Part shown: positions 8,943 through 18,106 of the stretch, piece after piece
How the letters are laid out: each line of letters begins with the position of its first letter
Numbering within the stretch: position 1 is the stretch's first letter
Assembly: GCF_039710355.1 (NCBI RefSeq)
Contig: NZ_JBDKWZ010000004.1
Location: 372,001-436,000, forward strand
Direction: 5' to 3'
Source of the DNA: Rapidithrix thailandica
Lineage (GTDB): Bacteria; Bacteroidota; Bacteroidia; Cytophagales; Flammeovirgaceae
Length of the DNA stretch: 64,000 bases
Notes under the pieces: model-generated
The model's input: only the letters and a program-made list of their open reading frames with translations
What the model was told of the DNA's origin: nothing
Database searches by the model: none
Position numbers and translations under genes: made by a program

Positions 8943-10109
8943 ATGGCGCACGCTTTTTATGCTATCGGTTTGAACTTGCATCAGCCGCATGGAAACCTGA
9001 TTGATTTAATTAATAACCAAAACTGGGAGGCCAAGCAGGTAGCCTTGGCTTATGAACGCATCCCCCGGTATGTCAAACAAAACTGGCCGGAGTCACGCAT
9101 TCATGTGGCCTTTTCGGGAACCTTGTTGATGCAACTGACCGACCCGGGAGTCCGGGAAACCTTTCAACATACCATGGATTTCGAATGGTTGCTCCGGCAG
9201 TTTCACGAAGCCAATATCGAATGCCTGGGTTCCGGTTATACCCATCCGGTGTTTCCTTTGGTCCCTCAAGTCGACTGGGATACCCAATTGGGCCGCTATC
9301 TGGAGATGGCCAAAGCCGCTTTGGGGAGAGATTGGTTTCCGGGTTTTTGGCCCCCTGAAATGGGATTTTGTATGGAGATGATTCCTTACTTGAAAAAGTT
9401 TGGCTACCGCTATGTTGTCGTAGATATCGAATACATTGAACCCATTGATGAGATGAGTTGGCAGAAGCTCCGGTACCGTCCGCATGTGGCCCGGTACGGA
9501 GGAGAAGAGATAATTATAGTGCCTCGCGACCGGGAAATTTCCAATGCCCAACTGGCGGGCTTTGATCCGGGATGGTTTGCCTATGAAGTCGGGGAGCGCA
9601 CAAAGCATTGCGATGACTTTCCCGCTTTAGTGACCAGCTGGAGTGATGGGGAAAACGGGGGCTGGTTTCGCAACTTGCGGGAGGAGTCGGGCTTCTGGGG
9701 CTGGTTTTACAAACCTATGTTGGATTGGCAAAGGGCCGGAGATTTGGCGCTGACTCAAATTTCGATCAATGAGTACCTGGACCGCTTTGGCTGGGAAGGG
9801 GAAGTAAAAGTGCATCCCGGAGCCTGGAATACCGATCATCATACCGGAAAAGATTTTGTGCAATGGACGGGATCTCTTTTGCAAAAGCGTGGTATTGACG
9901 AACTGCAACGCATCAGTAAGCTTTACCATGACAAGCGATGGGCCCATGCTCATAACGGTAATGAGCAAGAAGGGCACGATGTATTGGACCAGGCCTACTG
10001 GTATATTCTCAGAGCGGAAACCAGCTGTAATTTCTATTGGGGAAGTAAGTGGGTGCATAAAGCTTTTGACGATCTGGAACAGGCCGAACGCCTGATTGTC
10101 GCAGTTTAA
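8943..10109 (+). CDS. GH57 family alpha-glucan-active enzyme (second of two)
   Basis: A 388-residue GH57 protein, shorter than its upstream neighbour. It has HQP at 13-15, GYTHP at 98-102, FWPPEMGF with the expected nucleophile Glu139, and DGENGG at 235-240. The conserved C-terminal sequence WYILRAETSCNFYWGS has a counterpart in the first protein (LLTSQTSCYRYWGE), showing a common origin. There is no signal peptide. The tight spacing (27 bases) indicates one transcript with the upstream GH57. The two may be a depolymerising/branching pair acting on an intracellular alpha-glucan made by the GT4 enzyme. A strong hairpin follows the gene. Confidence 0.9.
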   Translation: MAHAFYAIGLNLHQPHGNLIDLINNQNWEAKQVALAYERIPRYVKQNWPESRIHVAFSGTLLMQLTDPGVRETFQHTMDFEWLLRQFHEANIECLGSGYTHPVFPLVPQVDWDTQLGRYLEMAKAALGRDWFPGFWPPEMGFCMEMIPYLKKFGYRYVVVDIEYIEPIDEMSWQKLRYRPHVARYGGEEIIIVPRDREISNAQLAGFDPGWFAYEVGERTKHCDDFPALVTSWSDGENGGWFRNLREESGFWGWFYKPMLDWQRAGDLALTQISINEYLDRFGWEGEVKVHPGAWNTDHHTGKDFVQWTGSLLQKRGIDELQRISKLYHDKRWAHAHNGNEQEGHDVLDQAYWYILRAETSCNFYWGSKWVHKAFDDLEQAERLIVAV

Positions 10110-10142
10110 GCACATTGTCACCCTATCCATAAAATACAGGTT

Positions 10143-10174
10143 AAAAAATGCGCGCTATATAGCGCGCATTTTTT
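10143..10174. terminator. bidirectional hairpin terminator (perfect 32-bp palindrome)
   Basis: The GC-rich core GCGCGCTATATAGCGCGC is flanked by A6 on the left and T6 on the right, giving a perfect palindrome. It lies between the convergent GH57 gene and the minus-strand response-regulator kinase and can end transcription from both sides. Confidence 0.9.
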
Positions 10175-10248
10175 AATAAATACGTGTTTGTAGAGGTATG
10201 TAAATAAAATCAAATCAGTGAGTTATATTTATCCTGTCAGCATCGCAG

Positions 10249-11388
10249 TCAAGCATTTGTTTTTTCCATAACAATAGGATGAAGAGGAACCGTAAAAAAG
10301 AATTGACTGCCTTTTTTCAATTCACTCTTTACCCAGATTTTACCGCCCATTTTGGTGACAAATTCCTGACATAAATCCAAACCCAAACCCATTCCTTTTT
10401 CCCCGTGAGTACCTTGGGTACTAAAATTAGAGTCGGCTTTGAATAAATCCGTAAAATGTTTGTTGGCAATGCCTACTCCCTGGTCTTTCACGGATATTTC
10501 TGCAAACTCATCGATTAGCTGGAAAGAAAGAACAATTTCACTTTTTTGCTTGGAAAATTTGATAGCATTGGATAACAGGTTACGCATAATCGTATTAAAC
10601 ATAGTGGGGTTTCCATACACCAATTGGCTGGAAGGTGCTTCCATATGTACCGTGATCTCTTTGGCTTTAAGTTGATGCTGTAATTGATGTAACACTTTTT
10701 CGAAAGTGCCGGGGATCTCTATATAATCAAAGTGAAAATGCCGTTTGCCCAACTGGTTTTTTGCCCAAGTTAATAATTCCATTTGTAGTTCCAGGGTATG
10801 GGCAAGGGTTCCGCAGCTTTTTTCCAATTGGAGTACTTGCTGTTGTTGGGATAAGTTCGCATACTTTTCCAGTGTGCTTTTTAGCAATTCATAGGCGCTT
10901 TTTAAAGAAGAGCGTAAATCATGGGAAATAAAAGAAATCAGTTTGTCCCTTTGGTTGTTGGATGCCAGTAACTCCTGGTTCATCCGGTCAATTTTTTCTC
11001 TTTGCACTTTGAGGGAAATATGGGCATCGATCCGGGCAATGAGCTCTTTGGGCCGGAAGGGTTTGGTGACATAATCCTGCCCTCCACAAGAGTAGGCTTC
11101 CAGGATGTCCATTTCATCGGCTTTGGCACTTAAAAAAATGATGGGGATATGCTTGGTGGTTTCATTTTCTTTGAGCAAGATACACACCTCATACCCGGAC
11201 ATATCGGGCATCATAATGTCCAGCAAGATTAAGTCCGGTAATTTTTCCTCGGCTGCCTGTAAGGCTAAACTGGCATTATGAGCAAATAACAGGCGGTAAT
11301 ACGGGTTCAGGACGGTGGCGGCCAATTGCAAATTTTGAGGTTGGTCGTCTACAATCAGTACGGATTTTTTTTCAGCTAAATAGTTCAT
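10249..11388 (-). CDS. response-regulator / histidine-kinase hybrid (REC-HisKA-HATPase)
   Basis: A 379-residue cytoplasmic protein. An N-terminal receiver domain carries DD at 14-15 and the phospho-acceptor Asp57 in LILLDIMMPDMSG, with Lys109 in TKPF. A short coiled linker (125-145) leads to a degenerate HisKA box SFISHDLRSSLK (His156) and a HATPase domain with the N box NLLSNAIKF and G boxes DQGVGI and GMGLGL. I chose the ATG at 11388 because it overlaps the stop of the upstream hybrid kinase as ATGA, pointing to translational coupling. An upstream in-frame ATG would add 12 residues inside the other gene. It probably receives phosphate from the coupled kinase. The stimulus is unknown. Confidence 0.9.
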   Translation of the reverse strand: MNYLAEKKSVLIVDDQPQNLQLAATVLNPYYRLLFAHNASLALQAAEEKLPDLILLDIMMPDMSGYEVCILLKENETTKHIPIIFLSAKADEMDILEAYSCGGQDYVTKPFRPKELIARIDAHISLKVQREKIDRMNQELLASNNQRDKLISFISHDLRSSLKSAYELLKSTLEKYANLSQQQQVLQLEKSCGTLAHTLELQMELLTWAKNQLGKRHFHFDYIEIPGTFEKVLHQLQHQLKAKEITVHMEAPSSQLVYGNPTMFNTIMRNLLSNAIKFSKQKSEIVLSFQLIDEFAEISVKDQGVGIANKHFTDLFKADSNFSTQGTHGEKGMGLGLDLCQEFVTKMGGKIWVKSELKKGSQFFFTVPLHPIVMEKTNA

Positions 11389-14057
11389 AAACCGGAATCT
11401 TTTGGGAATATCTCTTCTACCCATGGTGTGAAGTAAGTCAATTGCTGACTGATGCCATGGATATCAAATTCTTGATAGCGATTGTTTAATTGACGGATAT
11501 ATTCCGTCATATAATCCAATTGATGTTGCGTGCAAAAGTCGGAGAGTTCTTCTATAAAAAGAGAAACATCATCCAAACTGACAATTTCGGCCAGGGCTTC
11601 GCTTCGTTGAGAAAACTGTGAGAGCAAGGCTTCCAAATGCGTACGGTTGACTTCCATACCCTGTTTGGGAATATTGTGCTCCAGAGCTGTTGTTTGAGAC
11701 TCCGCAACTGAGTTTTGCATTTGGATTTCATTGGGCAAAAAGCGAGTAAGTTGTCTGAGTAACTCGGCCCGTGTAGTGGGCTTTCGTAGAATGCCGTCAA
11801 ATTTACTCAACATCTTTTCCGGGTTATTGACCGAAGTAGATGCCGTAAAGGCAATGACGGGAATTGTTTGGGTGATTTCTTGGGCACGGAGGACTTCCAG
11901 GGCCTCTTCTCCGTTCATTTCCGGCATTAAGAGATCCATTAAAATGATATCGGGAATCACTTGACTGGCTTTTTTGACGGCCTCCACACCGTTTTCGGCC
12001 ACATGTAATTGGAGGTCGTATTGTTTCAAATAGGTTTTTATCAATTTCTGGTTGATGGGAAAATCATCCACAATCAATACTTTGGAATGGAAAAATTTGA
12101 CCTTTTTATCGTTCCAATCAAAAGAGGCGTCTTGCTTTATTGGTTCATCCGATGTGGGCAAGTCTTCAAAATGAAGGGTAAAACTACAGCCTCTTCCTAG
12201 CGCACTCTGTAAATGAATGTTACCGCCCATCAACTCTACCAGGCGTTTGGTGATGGCCAGCCCCAAGCCTGTTCCTTTATTTTTTTTGGTGAGTACCGTA
12301 CGCACTTGCCAGAAAGACTCAAAGATTTTTTTGTGGTATTCGGGTGAGATCCCAATTCCGGTATCTTTCACTTGGATGGAAATGCCGTAGAGCAATTGTT
12401 TACGGTTAAAATTTTCCAGGGCCAGTTGTACCGTCACTCCACCTGCATCGGTGAACTTGATGGCATTGCCGATTAAGTTGATGAGAATTTGTTTGAGCCT
12501 GACCTTGTCCATCATCAACGATTGGGGAAATCCCATAGGCACTTTGATATTCAAGTACAAGGATTTTTTTGCGGTTTCGGTAGCAAAAAGCTGTTGCAAA
12601 TCATTGATTAATTGCGGAAGATTGACTGCCTCCGGGTTGATTTCTACCCGCCCGGATTCGATTTTGGACAGGTCCAGTAAATCATTAATTAAATTCAAAA
12701 GGGTATTGCCACTGGTGAGAATGGTTTCCAAATGACCTTTGGCTATAGGGTCGCTAATGGTATTGTAAAGGACTTCGGAAAATCCCAGGATAGCATTCAT
12801 GGGAGTCCGGATTTCGTGGCTCATATTAGTTAAAAATTCACTTTTGGCTTTGTTGGCATCTTCGGCCAGTTGTTTGGCCCTTCGCAGTTCGGCCTCTGTT
12901 TGTTTCCGGGTAGAGATGTCTTCGGTAAACATCAGAATCCCTCCGATCTGATTATCGAGGTTATACCAGGGGCGGATTTCCCATTTGATCCACTGGATGG
13001 AGCCATCCGCTCGCTCAAAGCCGTCTTCATCCCGTCTGTTGACAGCACCTTGTAAGCATTCTTGGTATATGGCCTTTAGTTCTTCTTTGGTACCGGGAAA
13101 TACTTCGTAATGTGAGCGCCCGATAATATTTTCTTCTTTTAATTGATAATCTTTTAACCACTGTTTGGAAATGGTCAGGTACCGCATTTGTTTATCAAAC
13201 ATGGCAATGGCTGAGGGCGCTTGTTCCACAAAAACTTTATTCCGGTTGGCATTTTCAACTATTTGTTTATCCGCAATTTTCAAGGGTGTAATATCCCAGT
13301 TGGTGCCCACCATCCGGACGGCATTCCCTTGTGTATCATAGTAGATTTTGGCAATGGCTTTAATATAATGTACGGATGTGTCCGGCCAGACAACCCGGAA
13401 TTCGGTATTAAATTCTTTTCCTTCCAGAAGGGCTTCTTGTACCTCTTCCCGGCTTCGCTCCTTGTCCTCCGGATGCAAGCCTGCTTCCCAGGCTTCGTAA
13501 ACCCCGGTAAATTGATTTTCCGAAATGCCGTAAAGTGCATACATGGCATTGTCCCATACCAATACATTATTGATGATGTCCCAATCCCAGATGCCTATGT
13601 TGGCTGCCTGGGTAGCTAACATGAGGCGTTCGGTTACCTGATGCAGTTTTTCCTCAGCTTCCCGGTATTTGGAAAGGTCCTGGATGCAAACGGAGAAGAT
13701 CGTGTTCTTTTCAAGGGGGAGGGGAGCCAAGTTGACTTCTACAGGAAACGTGGTGGAATCTTTGCGTTTGCCAAATAAGTTTGACAGGCTCTGGGACTCG
13801 GCATCTTCAAAAAAAATTGAACGATGGGTTTGATGTGCGTTTTTGAATTGGTTGGGGAGCAGTATCTCTACTGCTTTTCCGATGAGTTCTTTCTTGCTTT
13901 CATAGCCAAACATGAGAATCGTCTGCCGATTGAGTTGCACAATTTTTCCTGACTGATCCACAAGTAATATCGCATCTGTCAATGTATCCAGAAACAGCCT
14001 GAAAAGGTGTGCGTTTTGCTTGAGTTGCTTTTCAAAAACTAAATTCGAGTTTATCAT
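11385..14057 (-). CDS. multi-PAS hybrid sensor histidine kinase
   Basis: An 890-residue soluble hybrid kinase. Three PAS domains are visible at about 15-130, 145-262 and 275-385; the second is of the PAS_3 type (WDWDIINNVLVWD, then HPEDKE). The HisKA box KSEFLTNMSHEIRTPMNAIL places the phospho-His at 414. The HATPase domain has NLIGNAIKF and DTGIGI motifs. A C-terminal receiver domain (about 658-775) has DD at 664-665, Asp708 and a KP pair. The last 110 residues are helical and could be a degenerate phosphotransfer domain, although no clear H-x-x-K-G is seen. No transmembrane segment is present, so it senses a cytoplasmic cue. It overlaps the next gene by four bases (ATGA). Confidence 0.93.
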   Translation of the reverse strand: MINSNLVFEKQLKQNAHLFRLFLDTLTDAILLVDQSGKIVQLNRQTILMFGYESKKELIGKAVEILLPNQFKNAHQTHRSIFFEDAESQSLSNLFGKRKDSTTFPVEVNLAPLPLEKNTIFSVCIQDLSKYREAEEKLHQVTERLMLATQAANIGIWDWDIINNVLVWDNAMYALYGISENQFTGVYEAWEAGLHPEDKERSREEVQEALLEGKEFNTEFRVVWPDTSVHYIKAIAKIYYDTQGNAVRMVGTNWDITPLKIADKQIVENANRNKVFVEQAPSAIAMFDKQMRYLTISKQWLKDYQLKEENIIGRSHYEVFPGTKEELKAIYQECLQGAVNRRDEDGFERADGSIQWIKWEIRPWYNLDNQIGGILMFTEDISTRKQTEAELRRAKQLAEDANKAKSEFLTNMSHEIRTPMNAILGFSEVLYNTISDPIAKGHLETILTSGNTLLNLINDLLDLSKIESGRVEINPEAVNLPQLINDLQQLFATETAKKSLYLNIKVPMGFPQSLMMDKVRLKQILINLIGNAIKFTDAGGVTVQLALENFNRKQLLYGISIQVKDTGIGISPEYHKKIFESFWQVRTVLTKKNKGTGLGLAITKRLVELMGGNIHLQSALGRGCSFTLHFEDLPTSDEPIKQDASFDWNDKKVKFFHSKVLIVDDFPINQKLIKTYLKQYDLQLHVAENGVEAVKKASQVIPDIILMDLLMPEMNGEEALEVLRAQEITQTIPVIAFTASTSVNNPEKMLSKFDGILRKPTTRAELLRQLTRFLPNEIQMQNSVAESQTTALEHNIPKQGMEVNRTHLEALLSQFSQRSEALAEIVSLDDVSLFIEELSDFCTQHQLDYMTEYIRQLNNRYQEFDIHGISQQLTYFTPWVEEIFPKDSGL

Positions 14058-14433
14058 TATTGAATATGAAAACGATATCTGTAAAAAATAAAGAAGTGAC
14101 AGGTGACAAGCTTCTTGCCTGTTCTGATGAGTGTATGCCGGGTGGAAAACCAGCTTGTGAAAAGGAAAATCAGGTGATTGGGTTGGATTATTTGTATACT
14201 TGTTTCTACTTATTAATATATGGAATTGCAGTGATTTATCCTAATGGGAGGAGGGGTAATTTTTTGCTGGAATGTTGGGAGGTGAATAAGTAGATAATCA
14301 AAAAAAGGATCCTCTCTGAGGGAAAAATAAAGAAGACAGGGGTATGAATACCGGACAGACCCGCTTCTCTTTTTGTAAAAGAAATATTACGGACTTAAAC
14401 CTTTGAAATGCGGTAGGTAAAATTACTCCGTGT
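14058..14433. other. gene-free stretch between divergent kinase and convergent acetyltransferase
   Basis: A 77-codon open frame exists on the plus strand from 14060, but it has no ribosome site and no recognisable protein features, so I do not call it. The promoter of the minus-strand kinase must lie here. No hairpin or repeat of note was found. Confidence 0.5.
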
Positions 14434-14901
14434 TTAATCTTCCAAAAAACGGATCATTTCGAGTTTGAGTTTGGAAAATCCGGCTCTTTGATACGCTCTA
14501 ATGGCATTGGGGTTTTGGTCATATACATCCAGGCGCGTCTCCCTGATTTGCTTCGACCGGAACCAGCCGTTCAGTCGGTTAATGATCTGCTCGCCAATGC
14601 GGTTTCCGCGGTAGTCTTTTGCCACAAACATAAACCCGATATAACCATATTTTCCTTCGGCCTGTTTTTCGGTGTTTTCTTTGATTTTTCCATAACCGCA
14701 ACCGACCACTTTTTGGTCCGTCACAGCTACCAGAAATTCAACATCCGGGGAGTGGATTAATTCGGGAAGGTTGTAATAGTAAATTTTCTCGTCCCTTTTC
14801 ATGGACAGATCCATAGGAAGCTCATGTTGGATCAGCTCTTGTTCAAATGTTAATAATACTTCTATGTCACTCAATTCTGCTTTCCTGAAGTGGATGGTCA
14901 T
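14434..14901 (-). CDS. GNAT family N-acetyltransferase
   Basis: A 155-residue single-domain GNAT protein. The acetyl-CoA loop is in VAKDYRGNRIGEQIINRL (about 93-110), matching the R/Q-x-x-G-x-G/A pattern, and the C-terminal beta-bulge segment NPNAIRAYQRAGFSK is typical. The start MTIHFRKAELSDIE is standard for the family. It is cytoplasmic. The substrate is unknown; RimI-like and small-molecule acetyltransferases both have this appearance. It is monocistronic, with a repeat element upstream. Confidence 0.9.
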   Translation of the reverse strand: MTIHFRKAELSDIEVLLTFEQELIQHELPMDLSMKRDEKIYYYNLPELIHSPDVEFLVAVTDQKVVGCGYGKIKENTEKQAEGKYGYIGFMFVAKDYRGNRIGEQIINRLNGWFRSKQIRETRLDVYDQNPNAIRAYQRAGFSKLKLEMIRFLED

Positions 14902-15054
14902 CGTTTTCTATGGTTTAGGAAATGTGGATTATGGATATTTAGCTTAAAATTAGTTGAAGGGTTTGTATTTTGCACAAAAAACGGCTGGTATTTTTATAAA
15001 ATGTTTATAAACTAAACAATTGTCTTGCTGGTGCAAAAACACCTCAGCAAAAAA

Positions 15055-15201
15055 GAGGCTGCCCGAAAAGTCAAAAGAACATAAGATACCACAAAGATCC
15101 TAAGACATAAAGAGGTGTAAATATTTGATTTGTAATTCGTTGTTCCTGTCTAAGCCTTAGTACCTCTGTAGCGATTATATGTCGTCTTTTTAGACAGCCT
15201 C
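15055..15201. repeat. MITE-like repeat, family 2, copy 2
   Basis: A 147-bp non-coding element with ends GAGGCTGCCCGAAAAG and CTTTTTAGACAGCCTC that form terminal inverted repeats. It is inverted relative to the copy at 5473-5602; the first 35 bases correspond to the reverse complement of that copy's right end. The interior is diverged. Both copies lie between genes, downstream of or between transcription units. Confidence 0.7.
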
Positions 15202-15226
15202 TTTTTGCAACGCCTTATATGGCATT

Positions 15227-15775
15227 TTACCAATCGTAATCCCTTATCTTCATTTCATCCATACACCGGTTAAATGTCCTGACTTTCTGGTTGTACACAT
15301 CTACTATCCATTCCATATCCTTGTCCAGTTCGGCCAACAAGAGAAGGGCGTCTCCATTTTTATTCGCAGTCCATAACTTACTCTTTCCGCTTTCCAGGTT
15401 TCGCTGGCAAATCAATAGTTTGTCCAAAGGAGATCTGGTTTCTATATCATAATTGTTTTGAATCTTGTGACTGTAACACCGGTTATATTCCATCCCTTTT
15501 TCCTTCTTATCGTAGGCGGTTTCAAAGAGAAAATGAGTGATTACCTCTTGTTCGTTAACCTGCTCAAATAGCGTTTTGCTTTGTTGATTATTTATATCAT
15601 ATATGACAATATTGGCAACTTTCGATTTGTCCTGTTCCTCTTCTTTCTTACTTCCCATCAGGCTTTTGGTGCGTATATAGGGATGCAGTGAGAGGTAAAA
15701 TAGGTTGTATTGACGGTCGTACTCTTCCGTAGTGCGATTAGGTTCAAATTTCGATTTCATATAAGAAGTGTTCAA
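15227..15775 (-). CDS. hypothetical protein, 182 aa
   Basis: I do not recognise this protein. It has no signal peptide or membrane segment, is rich in charged and polar residues, and has a mixed alpha/beta look. A beta-rich middle (VANIVIYDINNQQSKTLF) and a C-terminal LLLLAELDKDMEWIVDVYNQKV segment resemble parts of repeat- or propeller-like proteins, but that is weak. The gene may be a remnant of a longer protein whose N-terminus was lost, because the visible part starts abruptly. A MITE-like repeat lies just downstream of its stop (15055-15201). Confidence 0.55.
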   Translation of the reverse strand: MNTSYMKSKFEPNRTTEEYDRQYNLFYLSLHPYIRTKSLMGSKKEEEQDKSKVANIVIYDINNQQSKTLFEQVNEQEVITHFLFETAYDKKEKGMEYNRCYSHKIQNNYDIETRSPLDKLLICQRNLESGKSKLWTANKNGDALLLLAELDKDMEWIVDVYNQKVRTFNRCMDEMKIRDYDW

Positions 15776-15955
15776 AATGCTCTTTGTTTTTGGGTTAATG
15801 ATGAATTTTCAGCTTACATGAATAGGGCTTCTTCTCAGGTTTGGAGTGATGAAGTAAAGCCTGGCCAAGAGATAGAAAGAATGCATGGGTTGCCTTCCCG
15901 GAAAGTTAAACCTTTTTCCGTTTCCTATCAACAAATCGTATCCTTTGGAAACCGT

Positions 15956-16222
15956 TTATTGTTTTGTGATAATCAACCGACCGGTTACTTCAATAAGTTT
16001 TCCTGATTCTTTGTCTTTAAAGAAATAACCATCGCTATTTTGTTCGCTCAACACTTTGCCACTGCTGATCCAGGTCCGGGCAACGGTGCCGTCACAGTTA
16101 ATCATTTCTACTTTAAACTCATCACCAAATCCACCGATTCTGGCGCGTGAAGCATCCGTACAAGAAATAAAACCTAGTACGATACTGAAGAGGATTGCGA
16201 ATTTGACTATTTGATTTTTCAT
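15956..16222 (-). CDS. small putative lipoprotein, 88 aa
   Basis: From the ATG at 16222 the protein starts MKNQIVKFAILFSIVLGFISC, a clear lipoprotein signal with a Cys lipobox. The upstream in-frame start would put 12 polar residues in front of the signal, so I prefer this one. The mature part has about 68 residues and is beta-rich, with SRARIGGFGDEFKVEM and a C-terminal GRLIITKQ strand. This resembles small secreted beta-barrel-like proteins, but I cannot name a family. Confidence 0.65.
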   Translation of the reverse strand: MKNQIVKFAILFSIVLGFISCTDASRARIGGFGDEFKVEMINCDGTVARTWISSGKVLSEQNSDGYFFKDKESGKLIEVTGRLIITKQ

Positions 16223-16696
16223 GGATAATGTACTTTTATATGTTATGTGTAAGAACAATACTCAAATGAGCTTGATTGTCAAACTAGGAGGAGGCCTGTT
16301 GGTTGAATGAGCAACTGGGTGAAAGGGTGAGTTACCCGGAAACAGTAAAAAGCAAACACTGTGTTGAGCTTTATGGCTAACTTTTTTGCAATTTCTACTC
16401 ACTCATTCAGTATTTCATTCTGAACATCCGTAATACTCCGTAGCTTGGACAAAGCGAGGTTGTTGATCTTTTAGTTCTTTCTCTTTCGTGTTTTCTCTTA
16501 CTACCATGGCTTTCATTTGTGTAGAAACCCGGAACATTGGCTTTATACAAAAGTAACCTTTCAATAAAGACCTTGTATCCCCTTTTTCAGGGAAGCTAGA
16601 AAATAACTGGAAAGGGTCAATGAATTGAATAAGGTTTTGTAGTTTTACTCTAAATACAAACAGTCAATTTCCTTAATCAAATAACAATAGCTGACA
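16223..16696. other. gene-free stretch before the DUF4105 gene
   Basis: No coding region seen. It contains short GGTGAAAGGGTGAG / CTACTCACTCATTC segments (16318-16410) that are diverged relatives of the nested hairpin family found at 41202-41307 and in the Y-RNA array. Promoters for both flanking genes should be here, but no box pair is convincing. Confidence 0.5.
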
Positions 16697-17884
16697 ATGT
16701 CCATGAAACGATACTTGTTCATCGTGTTCTTCTTTTGTATTTCATTCAATGGGACTCAAGGGCAATCTTTGCCAGACACGGTCTCCGAAAAAGCAATTAT
16801 CAGTTTATTAACCTGTGAAGAAGGGGAGGAGTTATACGCAGCTTTCGGACACAGTGCCTTGCGTGTCCGGGATTCGTTAACGGGAATAGATGTCGTTTTC
16901 AATTACGGGACATTTAATTTTCGAGAACCTAATTTTTACGGGAAATTTGTCCAAGGCCAGCTTTTGTATTTTCTCAGTACGGGTTCGTTTCAGCGCTTTT
17001 TACAAAGCTATCAAGCCGATAACCGGGGAGTAACCGAACAGGTTCTTAACCTGGATACGCTTCAGACAAAGGAGCTTTATGCCAAGCTTCTGGTGAACCT
17101 CAAGCCGGAAAATAAATATTATAAATACGATTTTTTCTATGACAACTGCACCACCCGTTTATGGGAATTGATTAAGCCGGAAAACAATGAGGACAAGGCA
17201 GAGGAAATCTCTCCGGAGGCAACAATGAGCTTCCGGGATTATATTCACCCGTATTTGGAGTCAAAACCTTGGGTACGCTTCGGAATCGATATTTTGTTAG
17301 GACAGCCTACCGATTTGGCCACTGTTCAAAATACGGCCCAGTTTTTACCGGATAATTTAATGCATACCCTTGAGTATTTGGAATACGGAACCAAGCCCGT
17401 AGTAAAAGCAACAGTGCAATTGTTTGAATCGAAACCTGTCAATCAAGAGGAAAGCCAATTTATTCCCTATGTGTTTTTTTGGGGCTTGTTCGGAGGAGTA
17501 TTAGTGTTGTTTGCCATTGAAGTGTATTTCAATTTACACTTTCATTGGATCGACCGGCTACTGTATTTGTCAACCGGCTTGATAGGTTGTCTGATTGTTT
17601 ATTTGTGGTTTATTTCCGATCATCAAGCGACCAATCAGAATCTACATTTGCTTTGGGCCTTCCCGGTAAATCTGTATTTTGTTTTTTTCCCTAAAAAGAA
17701 AACGCTCTATCATATTGTATATGGCCTTGCCATCACCGGACTTTTATTAGGCTTCCCTTGGCTTCCGCAAAATTTTCCCGTAGAAGTGATTCCGGTCCTG
17801 TTGGTATTGCTCTTACGCTTGGTCCGGTTAGCCATGTCGGAAAAGAAAAAAAAGGGCAATATAAAATACTCCATGCAGGCATAA
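16697..17884 (+). CDS. DUF4105 (Lnb N-terminal-like) periplasmic/membrane protein
   Basis: A 395-residue protein with a cleavable signal (MKRYLFIVFFFCISFNGTQGQ). The DUF4105 domain covers about 25-230; its hallmark segments are YAAFGHSALRVRD, FNYGTFNF, and the Cys-containing YKYDFFYDNCTTRLWELI, which resembles the catalytic His/Cys regions of NlpC-like folds. Four or five hydrophobic segments follow (about 255-380), so the C-terminal half is in the inner membrane with the domain facing the periplasm. Proteins of this kind are widespread in Bacteroidota and uncharacterised. A proteolytic or acyl-transfer role is inference only. Confidence 0.85.
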   Translation: MSMKRYLFIVFFFCISFNGTQGQSLPDTVSEKAIISLLTCEEGEELYAAFGHSALRVRDSLTGIDVVFNYGTFNFREPNFYGKFVQGQLLYFLSTGSFQRFLQSYQADNRGVTEQVLNLDTLQTKELYAKLLVNLKPENKYYKYDFFYDNCTTRLWELIKPENNEDKAEEISPEATMSFRDYIHPYLESKPWVRFGIDILLGQPTDLATVQNTAQFLPDNLMHTLEYLEYGTKPVVKATVQLFESKPVNQEESQFIPYVFFWGLFGGVLVLFAIEVYFNLHFHWIDRLLYLSTGLIGCLIVYLWFISDHQATNQNLHLLWAFPVNLYFVFFPKKKTLYHIVYGLAITGLLLGFPWLPQNFPVEVIPVLLVLLLRLVRLAMSEKKKKGNIKYSMQA

Positions 17885-18042
17885 TTTTACCGCTAAAATT
17901 CCATGATTTTTTGCTAAAAGCATTCTTACAGGAAAGGGCAAAGGAGTGTTGTCATATTTGTAAATAAACGCCTGTATTATTACGAAAATGTAAAACTTTT
18001 CCTTTCCGGGTTTTATATTTTCAAATCACCTATGCTTGTATA

Positions 18043-18050
18043 TACTTTTG
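18043..18050 (+). promoter_or_regulatory. possible Bacteroidota -7 promoter box (TACTTTTG)
   Basis: TACTTTTG fits the TAnnTTTG -7 consensus of Bacteroidota promoters and lies 57 bases before the first of the two paired membrane-protein genes. No clear -33 TTG box at the right distance was found. Confidence 0.4.
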
Positions 18051-18106
18051 CACTTGTATTAAGAGGCAAGCTCCTCTGCAATTGTTTGATCAAGAATTAA
18101 ATCCTG

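Noticed and set aside
14060..14293. 77-codon plus-strand frame
   Set aside because: Begins two bases from the divergent kinase start, no ribosome site, no protein-like features.
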